From assembly GCA_030447415.1 (NCBI GenBank), contig JAUJOZ010000013.1:1-64000 (forward strand): a stretch of DNA of 64,000 nt, read 5' to 3'. Below the pieces are notes generated by a model. It made no database searches and was not told the DNA's origin. It worked only from the letters and a program-made list of their open reading frames with translations. Positions 35,993 through 45,339 of this stretch are shown here, in pieces. The first letter of the stretch is position 1, and every line of letters starts with the position of its first letter. The stretch is from Thermomicrobiales bacterium. Lineage in GTDB: Bacteria > Chloroflexota > Chloroflexia > Thermomicrobiales > UBA6265. The translations under genes and the position numbers were made by a program.

Positions 35993-37309
35993 TCAGGCGT
36001 TGGCCTTGCCGCGGGCACGACGAGCGTTGTGGAACGCGCCGCGCTTGCGGTCGAGCTCGCCGTAGGGGGCGCTCGCGTCGAAGAGGGCGTAGTGATCGGT
36101 CACCGTCAGGTCGGCGCGGATGGCGTCCGTGGCCGGTGCGGACTGGAGCAGCGCCGCGCCGGCCCGCATCCGGGAGCGGGATTCGGCGTGGCGGCCTTCG
36201 CGGTCGAGGCGCAGCGCGGCGCGGCGCTCGGCGGCGGCGCGCTGGAGTGCGGCCTGCTCGGCCACGGTCGGATCCGGGGCCGTCGCCGCGACGGTCGCCG
36301 CCTCGGCGAGGAGGAGCGGTGCCGGTGAGGTATCGGTCGACCGTCGGGCATCGGCCGCTGGGTCGGACCACGCCAGGGTCAGACCCAGGTGGTGGACAGT
36401 ACCGGCGGAGCTGGGCGCGACGCGGCAGGTGAAGACGAGGTCGAGGGTGTCGCCCGCGGGCAGGTCGCCGAGGGCGACCGTGAGCCGATGACCCGTGCGC
36501 TCGGTGGGGAAGGCGTTGACCAAGTCCGCCTCAACCCCCACCGGCAGGATGAGCGTCAGGGTCACCCCCGCGGCGGCAACCGTCAGCAACTCCTGGAGCT
36601 CGCGCTCGAAGAAGGCGCGGAGCCCCCCTGCGGCGGCGATGAACTGGAAGCTGCCGCCGCCCGCCTCGGCCAGACCGCTCAGCAGCTCCTCGTCGAAATC
36701 GAGGCCGACGCCAAGGGTGGTCGTGCCAACGCCGCGCTTGCGCAGTTCGTGGGCGTGCGTCATCAGCTCGGCGGAGTCGGTGATGCCGACGTTGGCGAGG
36801 CCGTCGGTGAGGAGCAGCGCGCGGCGGATGCGGGCATCCGGCCCAGCCCCAGCGCCTACGCCGGACGCCTCGCTCAACTCGCGGCAGCCGGTGAGCCAAC
36901 CGCCGGCCAGGTTCGTCGAGCCGCCGGCGTCGACGCCGTGCAGCGCCAGCCGCAGCGCCGTCTTGACGCGGGGAGTGGCGGGCGCGAGCGGCTGCAGGAT
37001 GTCGACGGCATGGTCGTAGACGACCAGCGCGGCCCGGTCCGCGTCGCGCAGGTGGCCGGCGGCGACGTCGACCGCCTCCTTGACGAGCGACAGCTTGTCG
37101 TCGGCCATCGAGCCAGAGCGGTCGAGGACGAAGGCGACGTCGATCGGCGCCCGCCGCGCCGATGGCGTCGTCTGCCGCGCGGCGACGCGGACGAGGAGCG
37201 TCACCGTGCCGCCCACCGCGGGGACGAGCGGCTTCTCCCAGATCGGCGTGGTCTCCAGACCAGATGCGTCCGGATCGACGTTGGGTGAGGGTCGTGAGGA
37301 TGGGGACAT
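35993..37309 (-). CDS. von Willebrand factor type A domain protein
   Basis: A 438-residue protein. Residues 55-230 form a VWA domain with an intact MIDAS site: 'VAFVLDRSGSMADDKLSLVK', Thr in 'DAGGSTNLAGGW' and Asp in 'LLLTDGLANVGITD'. A beta-sandwich segment and a C-terminal helical region follow ('EQAALQRAAAERRAALRLDR'). There is no signal peptide, so it is probably cytoplasmic. AGGAAGGA precedes the ATG at 37309. It is the second gene after the MerR regulator on the same strand and may be its operon partner. Such VWA proteins often assist AAA ATPases, but none is encoded here. Confidence 0.85.
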   Translation of the reverse strand: MSPSSRPSPNVDPDASGLETTPIWEKPLVPAVGGTVTLLVRVAARQTTPSARRAPIDVAFVLDRSGSMADDKLSLVKEAVDVAAGHLRDADRAALVVYDHAVDILQPLAPATPRVKTALRLALHGVDAGGSTNLAGGWLTGCRELSEASGVGAGAGPDARIRRALLLTDGLANVGITDSAELMTHAHELRKRGVGTTTLGVGLDFDEELLSGLAEAGGGSFQFIAAAGGLRAFFERELQELLTVAAAGVTLTLILPVGVEADLVNAFPTERTGHRLTVALGDLPAGDTLDLVFTCRVAPSSAGTVHHLGLTLAWSDPAADARRSTDTSPAPLLLAEAATVAATAPDPTVAEQAALQRAAAERRAALRLDREGRHAESRSRMRAGAALLQSAPATDAIRADLTVTDHYALFDASAPYGELDRKRGAFHNARRARGKANA

Positions 37310-37466
37310 GGTGGTCCTTCCTGCGCGGTGCGTTCCCACGTGGTTCGTGCTGGGCGGCTGGACGGGACCTGTCCCCTCGCCCCCCTACAAGTGGGAGCGC
37401 CGGGGCGGCGGACACGGGGGGCCGGTCCCTTGCCTGGTCCTTCGTCGCCTTCTCGCCTCGCGAGGC

Positions 37467-38247
37467 CTATCCGAGGACCTTGCGTGCCCAGGCGACGAGC
37501 CACTCGACCCGGTCCCGACGGCGCTGGTAGGTCTCGTCGCGAATCAGCAACTCGGCGTCGGCGCCGAGCGGGACGCGTCGCCAGGCGCCAGCGTCCTCCG
37601 GCGACCGGGCGGACTCGGGCATCGGCGCGGCGTCGAAGGTCACCGCGTCGAAGGGAATCGATGCCGCGTCCCAGGCTTCCGCTAAAGGCGCCTCCGCCTG
37701 GGCGAGAAACGGCATCGGCATCGTCCGCGACGACGAACTCCTCCGGCGCCGGCGCCTCCATCGTCCGACGACGTGGCTCCCGCTGGCTCTTGCTCGCCCG
37801 GGTTGGAGAGCTCGCCGCCTGACGCGGCCCCAGCACGCGGTCGAGATAGGCGGCGGCATCGTCGGCCTGCGGGTCGGGGACCGCCGGCGTGGCTGGGGAC
37901 GCGCCGAGCAGGTCCCGCACCGCGTCGTCACTCAAGCCGGCGAGGCGCCGCCGGATCTCCTTCAGCGGGAGGTAGGCGGCCTTAAGCCGGCCGATCAAGC
38001 GCAGCCGGTCCAGGTGGGCATCGGTGTAGGCGCTGCGCGGGCCGGCTCCTTCCGGCGGCGGCAGCAGCCCTTCGGCGATGTAGTAGCGAACGGTCCGCGT
38101 TGACACCCCGGCCGCCCGCGTCAACTCAGGCAGGCTGAAGCGAGCGCGGCGCAGTTCTCGCGAAGCCACGCTCGCTGGCTCCGACCGCTCGTCGGAGCCC
38201 GTCGACGCCGACTCCCCCGCGTCGCGACCTGTCTCGGAACGTCCCAT
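37467..38247 (-). pseudogene. MerR-family regulator, frameshifted in the C-terminal half
   Basis: The N-terminal half holds a MerR winged helix: 'FSLPELTRAAGVSTRTVRYY', 'IAEGLLPPPEGAGPRSAYTD', 'HLDRLRLIGRLKAAYLPLKE'. After 'EEFVVADDADA' the frame is lost near 37710, and the natural end ('LAQAEAPLAEAWDAASIPFD' and 'RDRVEWLVAWARKVLG') continues one frame away to the TAG at 37467. Removing one base gives a 259-residue protein. The message looks leaderless: the ATG at 38247 is seven bases after the -10 box. Because of its 157-base separation from the VWA gene on the same strand, it may control that gene. Confidence 0.75.
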
Positions 38248-38253
38248 GCCGGA

Positions 38254-38282
38254 ATCATAACAGTGTAACGTTTCTCTGTCAA
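38254..38282 (-). promoter_or_regulatory. Promoter of the MerR gene with operator-like spacer
   Basis: On the minus strand TTGACA (38282-38277) and TATGAT (38259-38254) are exactly 17 bases apart and the ATG follows after six bases, so the transcript should start at or beside the start codon. The spacer contains GTTACACTGTTA, an imperfect palindrome where a MerR protein could bind. Confidence 0.75.
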
Positions 38283-38352
38283 TGCTGACGGCGATGCTAC
38301 AATCGCGCGCCGTGGCGGACCGGACGGCGGCGGACGGCGTGGGGGGCACGGC

Positions 38353-39636
38353 GTGGTGGCGGAGGCGAGCGCGGCGCAAGCCGGCACAGACGGTCCGGCG
38401 GAGCCGGGCGAGGGACGGGCCGGAACGGCCCCGTTGCCGCTCCCGCTCGCCGGCCTCCGGGTCGTCGACCTGACCCGCGTCATGACCGGTCCCTACTGCA
38501 CGATGATGCTCGGCGACCTCGGCGCCGACGTCGTCAAGGTTGAGCTACCAGGCAAGGGGGACGACACCCGGGCGTGGGGGCCACCCTTCGTCGGGGACCA
38601 ATCGGCCTACTTCTTGTCGGTCAACCGCAACAAGCGATCGGTCGCGCTCGATCTCAAGCACGACGCGGCGCGGGAAGCGCTCTGGCGCCTGATCGACCGC
38701 GCCGACGTGGTGGTCGAGAACTTTTCCCCTGGGACGGCCGACCGCCTCGGGTTCGGCTACGCGGCGGTGCGTAAGCGCCGACCGGCGATCGTCTACGCCT
38801 CCATCTCCGGCTTCGGACAAACTGGTCCGGCCAGCGGGCGCACCGCTTACGACCTGATCCTCCAGGGGATGGGCGGGTTGATGAGCGTGACGGGCCAGGT
38901 CGGCAGCCCACCGACGAAGCTCGGTGTCCCCATCGCCGACATCGCCGCCGGCATGTTTGCCGCCTTCGCCGTCGTCGGCGCCCTGTTCGGCCGGGAGCGC
39001 ACGGGCGAAGGACAGTACGTCGATACTTCGCTCCTCGGCGGCCAGGTGGCGCTGCTCACCTATCAGGCCGGCATCTACTTCACGACCGGCGAGGTGCCGG
39101 GACCGCTCGGCAACGCCCATCCCATCGTCGCCCCCTACGACACCTTTCCCGCGGCCGACGGCCACGTCAACGTCGCGGTTGGCAACGACGCGATTTGGGG
39201 CCGCTTCTGCGCGGCGTTCGGACTGGAGGACCTCGCGAGCGACGAGCGCTTCGCCACCAACGCCGGCCGCATCACCAACCGGGGGGAGTTGTCGGCCGCG
39301 ATCGCCGCGGTGCTCGCCAACCTGCCAGTGGCCGAGGTCGTCGCCCGCCTCGACACGCACGCCGTTCCCTGTGGTCCCATCTACGACGTGGCCCAGGTCG
39401 TCGCCGATCCCCAGGTCCGAGCGCAGGGGCTCGTCCAGGATGTCCCCCACCCGACCCTCGACCGAGTCACCCTGACGGGCTTTCCGTACCACTTTGACCG
39501 GACGCCGCTCCAGATCCGGACCCCGCCACCCCTGCTGGGTCAGCACACCGCCGCGGTTTTGGCCGAGGTCGGCTACGCTCAAGAAGAGATCGCGGCCCTG
39601 GTGGCGAGCGGAGCGGCCCAAGTGGGTGAGGCCTAG
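38353..39636 (+). CDS. CaiB/BaiF class III CoA-transferase
   Basis: A 427-residue member of the formyl-CoA transferase/CaiB family, which moves CoA between carboxylic acids through an enzyme aspartyl anhydride. It contains 'GLRVVDLTRVMTGPYCTMML', 'LGDLGADVVKVELPGKGDDT', 'NRNKRSVALDLKHDAAREAL', 'VVVENFSPGTADRLGFGY', and the catalytic Asp in 'SGRTAYDLILQGMGGLMSVT'. Glycine-rich 'TGEGQYVDTSLLGGQ' is also conserved. The GTG at 38353 is a start without a strong ribosome site; a TACAAT at 38291 may be its -10. It is divergent from the MerR gene. The acid substrates are unknown. Confidence 0.9.
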   Translation: MVAEASAAQAGTDGPAEPGEGRAGTAPLPLPLAGLRVVDLTRVMTGPYCTMMLGDLGADVVKVELPGKGDDTRAWGPPFVGDQSAYFLSVNRNKRSVALDLKHDAAREALWRLIDRADVVVENFSPGTADRLGFGYAAVRKRRPAIVYASISGFGQTGPASGRTAYDLILQGMGGLMSVTGQVGSPPTKLGVPIADIAAGMFAAFAVVGALFGRERTGEGQYVDTSLLGGQVALLTYQAGIYFTTGEVPGPLGNAHPIVAPYDTFPAADGHVNVAVGNDAIWGRFCAAFGLEDLASDERFATNAGRITNRGELSAAIAAVLANLPVAEVVARLDTHAVPCGPIYDVAQVVADPQVRAQGLVQDVPHPTLDRVTLTGFPYHFDRTPLQIRTPPPLLGQHTAAVLAEVGYAQEEIAALVASGAAQVGEA

Positions 39637-40433
39637 GGAGCGCAGCGGCTGGCCGGTCGGCGGATCTGCAGCCGGTCAGGTGGTCGGTCCCGCCGCTCCC
39701 CTGGCTCGGTCGCGGCCGGGGTGGCCTGCCGAACGACGCCCTTGATCGCCGCGGTCACCGCGCTCTGCCCCCCAGGTCCACTCGCGGCCTGCGCGACGGT
39801 CGTGCCCTACGTCCTGGTCGACACCTATCGAGGCATCCGGAAAGCCCAACGGATCGATCTGGCGGGCATCGTGGAGCGCTCTTCCGCCCTCCTGGTCACC
39901 GCGCCGCACGAGGAGCGAGGGTATCGGGACGACCTGCTCACGCCGGTTAGGTCGACGACGGGTGTTCTCGCGGAGGATCGCCGCAAGCGGGTTGAGGATC
40001 CGCTCGCGATAGCCTGAAGCACTCGCGGGTTGCGGCAACGTCCCGGTCCCGTTGCCCATCGTTCAGCACCGCCTCAAAGATGATCTCCTTGGGCGGACCG
40101 GGTCGCCTTGACGCGACCTCTCCGCGCCCGATAGGCCGTCGTAGACCTGGTACGACCGCTTCACCTGTTGGCAGCGCGATAGGACGTTGGACGGCATCCT
40201 CCACGTCGTGCTAGGCGAGACGGAGGCGGCGGGACACCCCGTCCGTCACCCCGGGACCCGCGACCAGATTGCCCGCCGGGCAGCCCGGGGCGGCGGGGCA
40301 GGCGTCCACCGGCGCAAGCCGCACCGGCGCGTGGCCATCCGCGGTGAGCAGGTGGCGGGTCGCGGGTCGTTCCCGTGCCGTCGTCCTCGCCGCCATCGGC
40401 GGTTAGCGGACGATGTCCGTTGTCTGACGAGTC
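39637..40433. other. 800-base region with one unassigned ORF
   Basis: No gene can be named. A rightward frame from GTG 39721 to 40017 (98 codons, 'VPYVLVDTYRGIRKAQRIDL' and a basic end) has coding-like third positions but no recognisable family and no ribosome site. Antisense frames are shadows. This may be an eroded gene. Confidence 0.3.
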
Positions 40434-42266
40434 CTAGTCACCCGGCGCCTCGCCGGGGTCGAGCGCCGTGCCGGCGACCGACGGTGGGGCGGGGGGCGGG
40501 GCCGGATTCGGCGGGCTCCACTGCGGTGGCCCGGCCGTTGGAGGAGCCGTGTCAAAGTCGAAGGCGACGGGGATCGGCGCGGTAGAGCCTCCATTGAGCG
40601 GGATGAAGACGGAGTCCTGCCCCGGCAACGGCGCGGGGACGAGGAGGGTGCGCCCATCCGGCGACCAGGTCAGCGATTGGCCGTCGACCGAGCTGTCAAG
40701 CTCGATCCGCGTCTCGGTCCCGTCAATCCCCTGGACCCGCACCGTCCGCTCTTCTTCGACGAAGGCGAACCGGGAGCCGTCCGGCGCCCACACGGGTGGC
40801 GAGATGTCGGGGTCGGGTGCCGCCGAGACGATCGGGACGGCAGCCCCGCTCCTGGCATCCAGGAGGTAGATCCCGGTGCTGCCGGAGCGGTACGGGGATC
40901 CGGCCGCCGTCACCGCCCGGAGGCTGATCCAGGCGAGCAGCCGGTCGTCCGTCGGTGACCACCAGACGCGGGAGACGTCCGGTAGGCGGTCGCCGCTCAG
41001 GTTGCCGATCGCCCCGCTGGCAAGCGTGACGACGTGGACCCGCCCACGACCGGAAAGGGCGCGCACGTCGGGGTCGGCGACGACCGGTCGTGCCACGAAG
41101 GCGAGACGGTCACCGGTGGGGGACCAAGTCGGCGTCATGGCATGATGTCCGGTGCCGCCGGTGAGGTCCGTTTCCCGACCTGTGGCGACGTCCACGACCC
41201 GGACGGTGAGAAGCCCGTCTTCCGTCCGCAGGTCCCAACGGGCGGCGCTGGTGTAGGCGATGCGGGTGCCATCCGGACTCCAGCCCGGCACGGCGGCGGG
41301 GTGGAGCCGCTCCGCCACCGGCCTGAGCGCGGTACCGTCGGGATTGACGACGTAGAGGGTGGCGTTGGCGAATTGGGTCGGCTCGTCCAGGGACACGAAG
41401 GCGATGCGGGTCCGGTCCGGGCTCCAGAACGGCCGCGCGACCGGCACCGCGTCGGTGATCAGCCGTTCCTCGGCGCCGTCCGGTCCGGCCAGGTAGAGGG
41501 CTCCATCCCGGATCAGCCGTTCCTCGGCGCCGTCCGGTCCGGCCAGGTAGAGGGCTCCATCCCGGGCGAAGACGACTGGGGCGTGCGCCCGTCGGAGGTC
41601 GGCGAGGCGCGTGGCGAGCGGCTCGTCGTCGGGGTCAGCCGCGGCGAGCGCCGACAGCGCGCGCTCGGCGGCGAGCCAGTCGTGCCGGGCCTCGGCGGCA
41701 TCGGCTTCGCGGTGGAGGTCAACTTCCCGGCGCTCCCGGGCGACGGTGAGGAGGGCGGCGGCGTCCTTGTAGCCGGGGAGGGCGCGAACGACCGGGGCGA
41801 GGAGGGCGTGGGCTTCGGCGGGGCGCCCCGCGTCGAGCGCCGCGAGGCCGTCGCGGTAGGCGATCTCGTGGGTCGCCAACTCGCTGACCAGGGCCGCTCG
41901 CCGCGCGACAGCGTCCCGGTAGTCCCCTGCGGCGGCGTAGTCGTCGAGGGCGTCCTCGTAGCGGCCGGCGGCGACGGCGGCCTCCGCCTCGGCGTAGCGC
42001 GCCGCGGGCGCGGCCGACGCGGCCCGATAGTACCCGACCGCGGCGACGACGAGGGCGAGGAGGGGCACCGCGGAGAGGACATGGCGAAGTAGCGGCCGTG
42101 AGCGGCGAGCGCGGGCCGGTGTCCGCATTACCCCATTCTGAGGGTCGGACGACGGTGGCCGAGCGACCTTGGGTCCCGTGCCGGCCCGGTCGCCAAGCCG
42201 GCTCCCACAGCCGGCGCATCGCCCGGCGGCGGCGGGGTTGAAGGTGGCGCAGGCGGTGCAGAACAT
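40434..42266 (-). CDS. Zinc-ribbon, membrane-anchored TPR/PD40-propeller protein 1
   Basis: First of three paralogues. It starts 'MFCTACATFNPAAAGRCAGC' (zinc ribbon, two CxxC pairs), then a membrane helix ('VLSAVPLLALVVAAVGYYRA'). An alpha-helical TPR-like region follows (about residues 90-240, 'EAAVAAGRYEDALDDYAAAG'). Finally there is a TolB/PD40 beta-propeller with repeated 'PFWSPDRTRIAFVS', 'PGWSPDGTRIAYTS', 'PTWSPTGDRLAFVA' and 'PVWAPDGSRFAFVE'. A GTG six bases upstream is also in frame; the ATG at 42266 matches the paralogues. An exact 18-residue duplication ('DGALYLAGPDGAEERLI') comes from a 54-bp repeat. The propeller is probably outside the cell. Function unknown. Confidence 0.8.
   Translation of the reverse strand: MFCTACATFNPAAAGRCAGCGSRLGDRAGTGPKVARPPSSDPQNGVMRTPARARRSRPLLRHVLSAVPLLALVVAAVGYYRAASAAPAARYAEAEAAVAAGRYEDALDDYAAAGDYRDAVARRAALVSELATHEIAYRDGLAALDAGRPAEAHALLAPVVRALPGYKDAAALLTVARERREVDLHREADAAEARHDWLAAERALSALAAADPDDEPLATRLADLRRAHAPVVFARDGALYLAGPDGAEERLIRDGALYLAGPDGAEERLITDAVPVARPFWSPDRTRIAFVSLDEPTQFANATLYVVNPDGTALRPVAERLHPAAVPGWSPDGTRIAYTSAARWDLRTEDGLLTVRVVDVATGRETDLTGGTGHHAMTPTWSPTGDRLAFVARPVVADPDVRALSGRGRVHVVTLASGAIGNLSGDRLPDVSRVWWSPTDDRLLAWISLRAVTAAGSPYRSGSTGIYLLDARSGAAVPIVSAAPDPDISPPVWAPDGSRFAFVEEERTVRVQGIDGTETRIELDSSVDGQSLTWSPDGRTLLVPAPLPGQDSVFIPLNGGSTAPIPVAFDFDTAPPTAGPPQWSPPNPAPPPAPPSVAGTALDPGEAPGD
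41457..41565. repeat. Exact 55-base repeat at a 54-base period
   Basis: Bases 41457-41511 recur as 41511-41565, so the two copies share one base. It adds 18 codons in frame to the first PD40 gene. Confidence 0.97.
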
Positions 42267-42385
42267 CGGCACCCCCGGGCAATTCCGCAGTCGAGCAACA
42301 TCCTACCACCCCCGCCCGCGGGTCGGCGCCGGCGGGCCCCCACCCTGACATGGCGTTTGCGGCGTCTGGCACGTGGCCCTCGGCC

Positions 42386-44278
42386 TTACGGCTCGGCGGG
42401 GTCGAGCGCCGTACCGGCTACAGTGGCGGGACCCGGGACGATGGCCGGGTTGACCGCCCCCCATTGCGGCGCGCCGGACTGACGGCGGTCGGCATCAAAG
42501 GCGAGCGGCAGGGGCGTGGGGACGGTTGTCGCGGCGTCGGCACTCGGTGGGATCTCCACCGGGATGAAGACCGAGTCCCGCGGCGGGCTTGCGGCCACGG
42601 CGAGGAGGGTGCCTCCGCCCGGCGCCCAGGTCAGGTGGCGGGAGATGGGATTCGCCAGGACGATCCATGCCCCGTTGCCGTCGTCCCGATCCTGGTCGTC
42701 GCCCGACCGGTTCGGCCGGACCAGCGGCTGGATGCGCAGGGTGGCTTCGCCCGCCACGTACGCGATGCGGCGGCCATCCGGCGACCAGACCGGCATCGTG
42801 ATCGCTCGGTCCTCGGTGTCGACCTCGGTCAGCGCGCCGGTTTGGGCATCGAGCAGCGCAACGCGGGCCCGGTCCCGGTCGTACGACATCCCGGGCTCGC
42901 GAGTGTAGACGAGCACCCGCTCGTCGACCGGCGACCAGGCGACGCGCCACGGGTAGGCGACGCGACCGGCGCTGAGGTTGGTGACCGCGCCGGTGGCAAG
43001 CGTAACAATGTAAACGTCGCCCGTGCCGGCGGTCGGAACGGAGCGGTCGACGATCTCGCCCCCCGGACCGACGGGCGCACCGGGACCCTCGGGAGCCGGG
43101 TCGGCAGCCGCGTTCGGGAACGAGACCGCGGCGTCGGCCGCGGGGACGACGAAGGCGAGCCGGTCGCCGGTGGGCGACCAGGACGGATAGACGGCACCGG
43201 ACACCCACCTGCTCGACAGATCGGTCTCGCGTCCTGTGGCGACATCCACCACCCGAACGGAACCGAGGCCCTGCTCCGGTTGGCCGGTCTGAGCCACGGC
43301 GGCCTCGCTGCTGTAAGCGATGCGGCCGCCGTCGGGGCTCCAGACGGGCGCCGCGTAGGGGCGCAGGTCGCTGGCCAGTTCCCGCAGTCCCGTCCCGTCG
43401 GCCTTGATCACGAAAAGGCGGATGCCGGCCACGCCGGTCGGCTCAAACGACGTGAAGGCGACCCGCGCTCGATCGGGGCTCCAGACCGGCCAGGCGGCCG
43501 GCACGGCGTCCGTCAGGAGGCGCTCGTCGCCGCCCTCCGGCGAGACGACGTAGAGCGCGCCGTGGCGCGCGAGGACGAGTGGCGCGTGCGCACGCCGGAG
43601 GGCGGCGAGGCGCTCGGCGAGGGTGGCGTCCTCGGGCGCGGCGGCGGCGAGCGTGGCCAGGGCGCGCTCGGCGGCGAGCCAGTCCCGTCGCGCCTCGGCG
43701 GCGCTCGCCTCCTGGGTCAACTCGGCGGCACGCCGCTCCCGGGCGGCGACAAGCGCGGCCGCAGCCTCCTCGTCGTTGGGAAACTCCCGCACGACGGGGC
43801 TAAGGACCGCGATCGCCTCGTCGTAGCGGCCGGCGGCGAACGCCGCCACCCCGTCGCGGTAGGCGGCCTGATAAGGGGCGAGGGCGACGGCGACCTCGGC
43901 GCCGCGCGCCTCGGCGTCCCGGTAGCCCCCGGCGGCGGCGAACGCCTTGGCCGCGTCCGGATACCGCCCCGCGGCGAGTGCCGTCTCCGCCCGAGCGTAC
44001 CAGGCGGCGGGCTCCGCCCATTGAGCTCGAACGTAGCCTGCCGCGACCGCGGCGAGGACGAGGACGGGCATGACATAGAGGGCCGCGACGAGGCAATGGC
44101 GACGCGGTAGCGCCGGCGTATCGGTGGTCATCCGGCCGGGATCGGCAGGCGCCGGGAGTTCGGCTCGGCGGCGGCGCCATCGCGCTCCGCTTGCCTGGAC
44201 TCCCCGATCGAGCGCCGCGCCGCAGCCGGCGCAGCGACCCGCGGTCGGATTGAACGTGGCGCAGGCGACGCAGAACAT
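42386..44278 (-). CDS. Zinc-ribbon, membrane-anchored TPR/PD40-propeller protein 2
   Basis: A paralogue of the preceding leftward gene with the same four-part plan: zinc ribbon ('MFCVACATFNPTAGRCAGCG'), one helix ('LVAALYVMPVLVLAAVAAGY'), a TPR-like helical region ('AAKAFAAAGGYRDAEARGAE') and a PD40 propeller ('PVWSPDRARVAFTS', 'PVWSPDGGRIAYSS', 'PSWSPTGDRLAFVV', 'PVWSPDGRRIAYVA'). It is 630 residues long and ends 'VAGTALDPAEP', close to the first paralogue's end. The propeller blades differ more between the paralogues than the helical region does, which suggests each senses or binds a different partner. Confidence 0.8.
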   Translation of the reverse strand: MFCVACATFNPTAGRCAGCGAALDRGVQASGARWRRRRAELPAPADPGRMTTDTPALPRRHCLVAALYVMPVLVLAAVAAGYVRAQWAEPAAWYARAETALAAGRYPDAAKAFAAAGGYRDAEARGAEVAVALAPYQAAYRDGVAAFAAGRYDEAIAVLSPVVREFPNDEEAAAALVAARERRAAELTQEASAAEARRDWLAAERALATLAAAAPEDATLAERLAALRRAHAPLVLARHGALYVVSPEGGDERLLTDAVPAAWPVWSPDRARVAFTSFEPTGVAGIRLFVIKADGTGLRELASDLRPYAAPVWSPDGGRIAYSSEAAVAQTGQPEQGLGSVRVVDVATGRETDLSSRWVSGAVYPSWSPTGDRLAFVVPAADAAVSFPNAAADPAPEGPGAPVGPGGEIVDRSVPTAGTGDVYIVTLATGAVTNLSAGRVAYPWRVAWSPVDERVLVYTREPGMSYDRDRARVALLDAQTGALTEVDTEDRAITMPVWSPDGRRIAYVAGEATLRIQPLVRPNRSGDDQDRDDGNGAWIVLANPISRHLTWAPGGGTLLAVAASPPRDSVFIPVEIPPSADAATTVPTPLPLAFDADRRQSGAPQWGAVNPAIVPGPATVAGTALDPAEP

Positions 44279-44305
44279 GGCCGGCCTCGTCGGGGTTGGA
44301 GTGTG

Positions 44306-44430
44306 GGTGCGAGGTGTTGGATGCGGGGTGCGGGGACGAAGGCAGTCAGCGACGGCGTCCACGGGCAACGTTCACCATGCTATCACCTCTGCCGTACGCT
44401 CCCGGCACCCCGCATCCAACACCTCGCACC
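44306..44430. repeat. 26-bp perfect inverted repeat around a 73-base spacer
   Basis: The left arm 44306-44331 begins GGTGCGAGGTGTTGGATG and is matched exactly by the complement at 44405-44430; pairing extends four more bases inward with one mismatch. It lies between the second PD40 gene and the damaged methyltransferase. A small non-autonomous element or a strong hairpin are both possible. Confidence 0.9.
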
Positions 44431-44444
44431 GCGCACCCGGACCT

Positions 44445-45209
44445 TCATTTCGGTCGGCGTCCCGCCAGGTTCAGCCGCCAGTAGTCGAGCGCAAACGGGG
44501 GGGGTGTCGCCGGCGGCCTCAGCCGTGAGGGTGTCGAGGAAGGTGTCGCGTTGCGTCGCGTCCGGCAGGCGGGCGAGGTGAGCGCCGAAGATGACGCTAG
44601 CGAGGAAGGCGCGGTAGGCGGACGCGTCGGGCAGGGTTGTGGGTGCCGCCTCCAGCCCGGTCTCGACCTCGACGAAGCCCGCGGCGCGCAGCCGGTCGGC
44701 GGTGAGCATGGGGTCGGCGAACTCCCATGGCCCGGACCACCCGGCGAAGGCCGGGGCGAACGGCGGGGCCGCCATCACGGTGGCGGCGCGCGCCAGCAGG
44801 CGTGCCAGGTTCGGGCCGCCACCGCACTGGGCGACTAGCCGGCCCAGTGGAACGTGGCGGTGCTGAATACCGCATCGACGGGGTTGGGCAGGATCAGCGT
44901 CTGAAGATCGGCCCGGACAAAGGCAACGCGATCGCCGAACCGGGGCGCGAGGTGCTCGCGGGCGACGCGAAGCATCTCGGCCGAGGCGTCGACGGCGACG
45001 ACGCGGCCCCGTGGCAGGAACTCCAGCAGCTCGGCGGTCAGGCGACCGGTACCGCAGCCGGCGTCGAGCACCGTCTCGTCTCCCCGTAGCGGCAACCGGG
45101 CCAGGACCCGTCGACCCCAGGTGACGTGCGGGTCGGCGAGCTGATGGTACGTGTCGGCGTCCCACTCGACGGCGGAGGGCTGACTTCGCTCGGAAGGCGG
45201 AGGGGACAC
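44445..45209 (-). pseudogene. SAM-dependent methyltransferase (class I), internal deletion and homopolymer frameshift
   Basis: Begins at the GTG at 45209 (GGAG eight bases upstream): 'AVEWDADTYHQLADPHVTWG', motif I 'DETVLDAGCGTGRLTAELLE' and 'RVAFVRADLQTLILPNPVDA'. After 'FSTATFHWAG' a stop at 44835-44837 occurs; the sequence resumes one frame away with 'RLVAQCGGGPNLARLLARAA', and about 20 residues usually found there are missing. Near the end a run of eight C on the coding strand (44499-44506 as G) shifts frame again; with seven, the natural end 'PFALDYWRLNLAGRRPK' appears. The family resembles trans-aconitate-type methyltransferases; the substrate is unknown. In the same frame it is continuous with the third PD40 gene. 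Confidence 0.7.
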
Positions 45210-45339
45210 CGCTACGCTCCAGACATAAAAGGAGGATAGTTCGGGGCGCCGCGTCCTCGGTCGCCGGAGCCCTGCGGTTACCGAGGTCGGAACTCGGGCG
45301 AGGCCGGGGGCTCCCACCCGCCATCCATTCCCTGGGCTG

